From an uncultured Prevotella sp. (GTDB lineage: Bacteria > Bacteroidota > Bacteroidia > Bacteroidales > Bacteroidaceae), in the NCBI GenBank assembly GCA_946623195.1, contig CAMOQW010000004.1, positions 1-44,575 of the forward strand: a DNA stretch of 44,575 nt. Reading direction: 5' to 3'. The translations under genes were made by a program, and so were the position numbers. Below the pieces are notes generated by a model. It ran no database searches and was not told the origin of the DNA. It saw only the letters and a list, made by a program, of their open reading frames with translations. Within the stretch, counting starts at the first letter, position 1. Each line of letters opens with the position of its first letter. Below, one piece after another: positions 42,716 to 44,575 of this stretch.

Positions 42716-44440
42716 TTATTCGTTGAAGATGAGCTTGCGGTCGCGGCGGATGGCGGGCTCAGCCCACTCGGCAGGCACGAAGCGCCAGTTGCCGAAGGCC
42801 TTGGCACTCACCGTGCCCTCGCGCTCAATCTTCTGCGTCAGGTAGTGGCGCTGGTCGCTGTCGCTCATATATATAATACGCGCGGGAATACTGTCCATGG
42901 GGATGCCGGCACCGCGCGACAGCAGCTCGCCGCCGCCATTGCCGCGATAGCTGTTCATGGCCACGCGATACCAGGCCTCTTCGTCGAACGGTCGGCCGTC
43001 GGAGAACTGCAGGATGCGCACCTTCTGTCCGTCGGGCTTGGTGACGTCAACCTCGTAGTCGATGCCTGCCGCAGAGTCGAAGTTGAAGGTCAGGTTCTTG
43101 AAGCCCATCCGCTGCTGGTCGTTCCATGCATGGTCGGTGAGCAGCATGATGTGGTCGTCGGGCGACGTCATGGTGTTGACCCATTGGTCGTACGACATCT
43201 CCAGGAATTGGCGTATCTCGCGGCCCGTCATGCGGAGCGTGTAGATCTGGTTCTCGTAGCGGTAGAGCTTGAACATGTCGCTGATGTAGACGGGACCGGC
43301 TTTCACCTCGGTGTCGAACTGCAGGGGGGCGTTGAACGACACGTCGGCACCCGTGTGCTCCAGTTGCAGCTGGTGGATATAGTCGGTAAAGGGTGCCGAA
43401 CCGAAGAAGGCGTCGCGTGAGCGCATGGGCGTCAGGAACGTGCCAATCTGGCGGTCTACGAAGTTGCGCACGCTGTCCATCTGCGGCTGGAAGTGGCTGA
43501 TGAAGTCCTGGTCGATGGTCTCGCCCGTGATGTCCACGATGTGGCCCTGCTTATCTGTAATTTTCAATCTTCCGTCTTTCCTCTGCAATGTGATAGTGGC
43601 CTCGGCCACCTTGACGGCATTGCAGGAGGGGTCGAGACAGAGCACGCCGTTCGGCGTCGTAGAGTTGTGCTCGGTATGGTCGTGGCCGAAGAAGATGACG
43701 TCGAAGCCCTCCACCTGTTCGGCCACCTTCTTCGTGGCGTCCTCGTCGTAGTGCAGGGTGGCGATGCCGCCGTCCCAGCCGCTATGGAAGAGTCCGATGA
43801 TGACGTCGGCTTTTTCCTGTTCGCGCAGTACTTTCACCCAATGGCGGGCGCTGCCTACCATCTCCTCGAAGCGCAGCCCTGACCATAGGTTCTGGTGCAG
43901 CCAGTTGGGAATGGCCGGAGTCAGCATACCCAGAATGGCCACGCGCACGCCCTGGCGCTCCAGCAGCAGGTAGGGGTTCACGTAGGGCTTGCCCGTGCGG
44001 GTGTCGATGATGTTGGCACCCAGCGTGGGACACTTCAGCTCCTGAATCCACTTGTCGTAGACGGCATGGCCGGTCTCCACGTCGTGGTTGCCGAAGGTCT
44101 GTGCGTCGTATTTCAGATAGTTGACGACCTCGGCAGCCACGTTGGGCAGGTCGGTCTTCACGTAGTTGGCATAATAGCAGGAAGGCTGTCCCTGCAGGAT
44201 GTCGCCGTTGTCGACCACGATGAGGTTGTCGCCAAACTCCTTACGCTGGCGTTTCAAGTAGGTGCTCACGCGGGCCATGGTGCCGCGCATGGGGCGGCGT
44301 TCTATGAAGTCGTAGGGGAAGAAGGCTCCGTGCACGTCGCTGGTTTCTACGATGCGCAGGGTGATGGTCTTGGGTTGTTGGGCCATTGTCATGGTGGTAA
44401 GGCCCGTCAGGGCCAGTGCTGTGATGATTATTCGTTTCAT
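42716..44440 (-). CDS. Secreted 5'-nucleotidase / bifunctional metallophosphatase
   Basis: 574 residues. A signal peptide (MKRIIITALALTGLTTMTMA) is followed by the metallophosphatase domain with ETSDVHGAFFP, DNGDILQGQP, TFGNHDVETG and FFGHDHTEHN as metal ligands. The 5'-nucleotidase C domain follows (PFTDYIHQLQLEHTGADVSF, MTGREIRQFLEMSYDQW). The enzyme would strip phosphate from nucleotides or 2',3'-cyclic nucleotides in the periplasm; UshA versus CpdB specificity is not decidable. The ATG at 44440 begins the signal peptide. An upstream in-frame codon at 44488 lies beyond the promoter and is rejected. It is the first gene of nucleotidase-nudC-lysozyme, with duplicated promoters upstream. Confidence 0.92.
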   Translation of the reverse strand: MKRIIITALALTGLTTMTMAQQPKTITLRIVETSDVHGAFFPYDFIERRPMRGTMARVSTYLKRQRKEFGDNLIVVDNGDILQGQPSCYYANYVKTDLPNVAAEVVNYLKYDAQTFGNHDVETGHAVYDKWIQELKCPTLGANIIDTRTGKPYVNPYLLLERQGVRVAILGMLTPAIPNWLHQNLWSGLRFEEMVGSARHWVKVLREQEKADVIIGLFHSGWDGGIATLHYDEDATKKVAEQVEGFDVIFFGHDHTEHNSTTPNGVLCLDPSCNAVKVAEATITLQRKDGRLKITDKQGHIVDITGETIDQDFISHFQPQMDSVRNFVDRQIGTFLTPMRSRDAFFGSAPFTDYIHQLQLEHTGADVSFNAPLQFDTEVKAGPVYISDMFKLYRYENQIYTLRMTGREIRQFLEMSYDQWVNTMTSPDDHIMLLTDHAWNDQQRMGFKNLTFNFDSAAGIDYEVDVTKPDGQKVRILQFSDGRPFDEEAWYRVAMNSYRGNGGGELLSRGAGIPMDSIPARIIYMSDSDQRHYLTQKIEREGTVSAKAFGNWRFVPAEWAEPAIRRDRKLIFNE

Positions 44441-44444
44441 GCCC

Positions 44445-44477
44445 GCAAAGGTACGAATAAGTGAGCGAAAATGCAAA
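44445..44477 (-). promoter_or_regulatory. Proximal nucleotidase promoter, TTTG-N20-TACCTTTGC
   Basis: Minus strand: TTTG 44477-44474 and TACCTTTGC 44453-44445, 20 nt apart. Just four bases separate the box from the ATG at 44440, so its transcript would be leaderless or nearly so. Confidence 0.85.
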
Positions 44478-44574
44478 TTTATTTGCAATTTTCCGAACGG
44501 GAGTACCTAAGACCGAAGGTCAAAGGTACGAATAAGTGAGCGAAAATGCAAATTTATTTGCAATTTTCCGAACG
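44446..44574. repeat. 54-bp perfect direct repeat carrying duplicated promoters
   Basis: The stretch 44446-44499 recurs without mismatch at 44521-44574, with a 21-bp spacer (44500-44520). Each copy contains a whole TTTG-N20-TACCTTTG promoter facing the nucleotidase gene. Each also contains the palindrome GCAAAT-TT-ATTTGC over the -33 element. The second copy nearly reaches the window edge, so further copies may follow. Confidence 0.95.
44520..44552 (-). promoter_or_regulatory. Distal nucleotidase promoter, TTTG-N20-TACCTTTGA
   Basis: Minus strand: TTTG 44552-44549 and TACCTTTGA 44528-44520, 20 nt apart. It differs from the proximal copy only in the base following the -7 box, and would give a leader of about 75 nt. 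Confidence 0.8.
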
Positions 44575-44575
44575 T

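Overview
The window reads as chromosomal DNA of a Bacteroidales bacterium, most likely Prevotella or a close relative. Three things support this. The promoters follow the Bacteroidetes pattern TTTG-N19/20-TAnnTTTG and Shine-Dalgarno sequences are scarce. The primary sigma factor is the short type lacking region 1.1. Several families are typical of or confined to the phylum (DUF5686 barrel, smalltalk mini-protein, HU-related protein with a Gly/Asn/Ser tail, DUF3987 helicase). The genus is inference.

Left core (1-12.7 kb): the end of tRNA-Arg(UCU) and its terminator, then a branched-chain amino acid block ilvD-ilvB-ilvN with an acyl-ACP thioesterase embedded in it, then ilvC behind its own perfect promoter and a structured leader. 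An inositol-phosphatase-family gene converges on recJ-recQ (minus strand). A YhcH-family secreted protein and galE diverge from each other.

Middle core (12.7-27.9 kb, all minus): lon-tgt-lptF/G-like permease, a DEAD-box RNA helicase, rpoD, then a DUF5686 protein followed by an AddA-like helicase/nuclease and an AddB-like nuclease. ATGA start/stop overlaps couple tgt to the permease and addA to addB.

Accessory region (27.9-39.7 kb): a 29-residue smalltalk protein; a candidate non-canonical restriction-modification operon (two adenine-methyltransferase-like proteins with complementary defects, a nested ParE-type toxin-antitoxin pair with its own promoter, a GIY-YIG nuclease fused to an SF2 helicase, and an unknown 498-residue protein); then a replication-like module (unknown protein, DUF3987 ATPase, CHC2/TOPRIM primase, HU-like protein). 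The intergenic spaces here hold many inverted repeats, tandem repeats, a C10 tract and a G-quadruplex motif. I see no integrase, transposase or CRISPR array.

Right core (39.7-44.6 kb): trmN (plus) converging on a tightly packed minus-strand operon of secreted 5'-nucleotidase, NADH pyrophosphatase (nudC) and a MORN-GH25 lysozyme. That operon is headed by a 54-bp perfect direct repeat, each copy of which carries a complete promoter.

Most notable: the split-looking methyltransferase plus GIY-YIG-helicase cassette; the duplicated promoter; three genes whose -7 box lies only 4-8 nt from the start codon (leaderless candidates); and heptamer arrays of the form TAAGNNN that begin on a stop codon and place stops in all frames.
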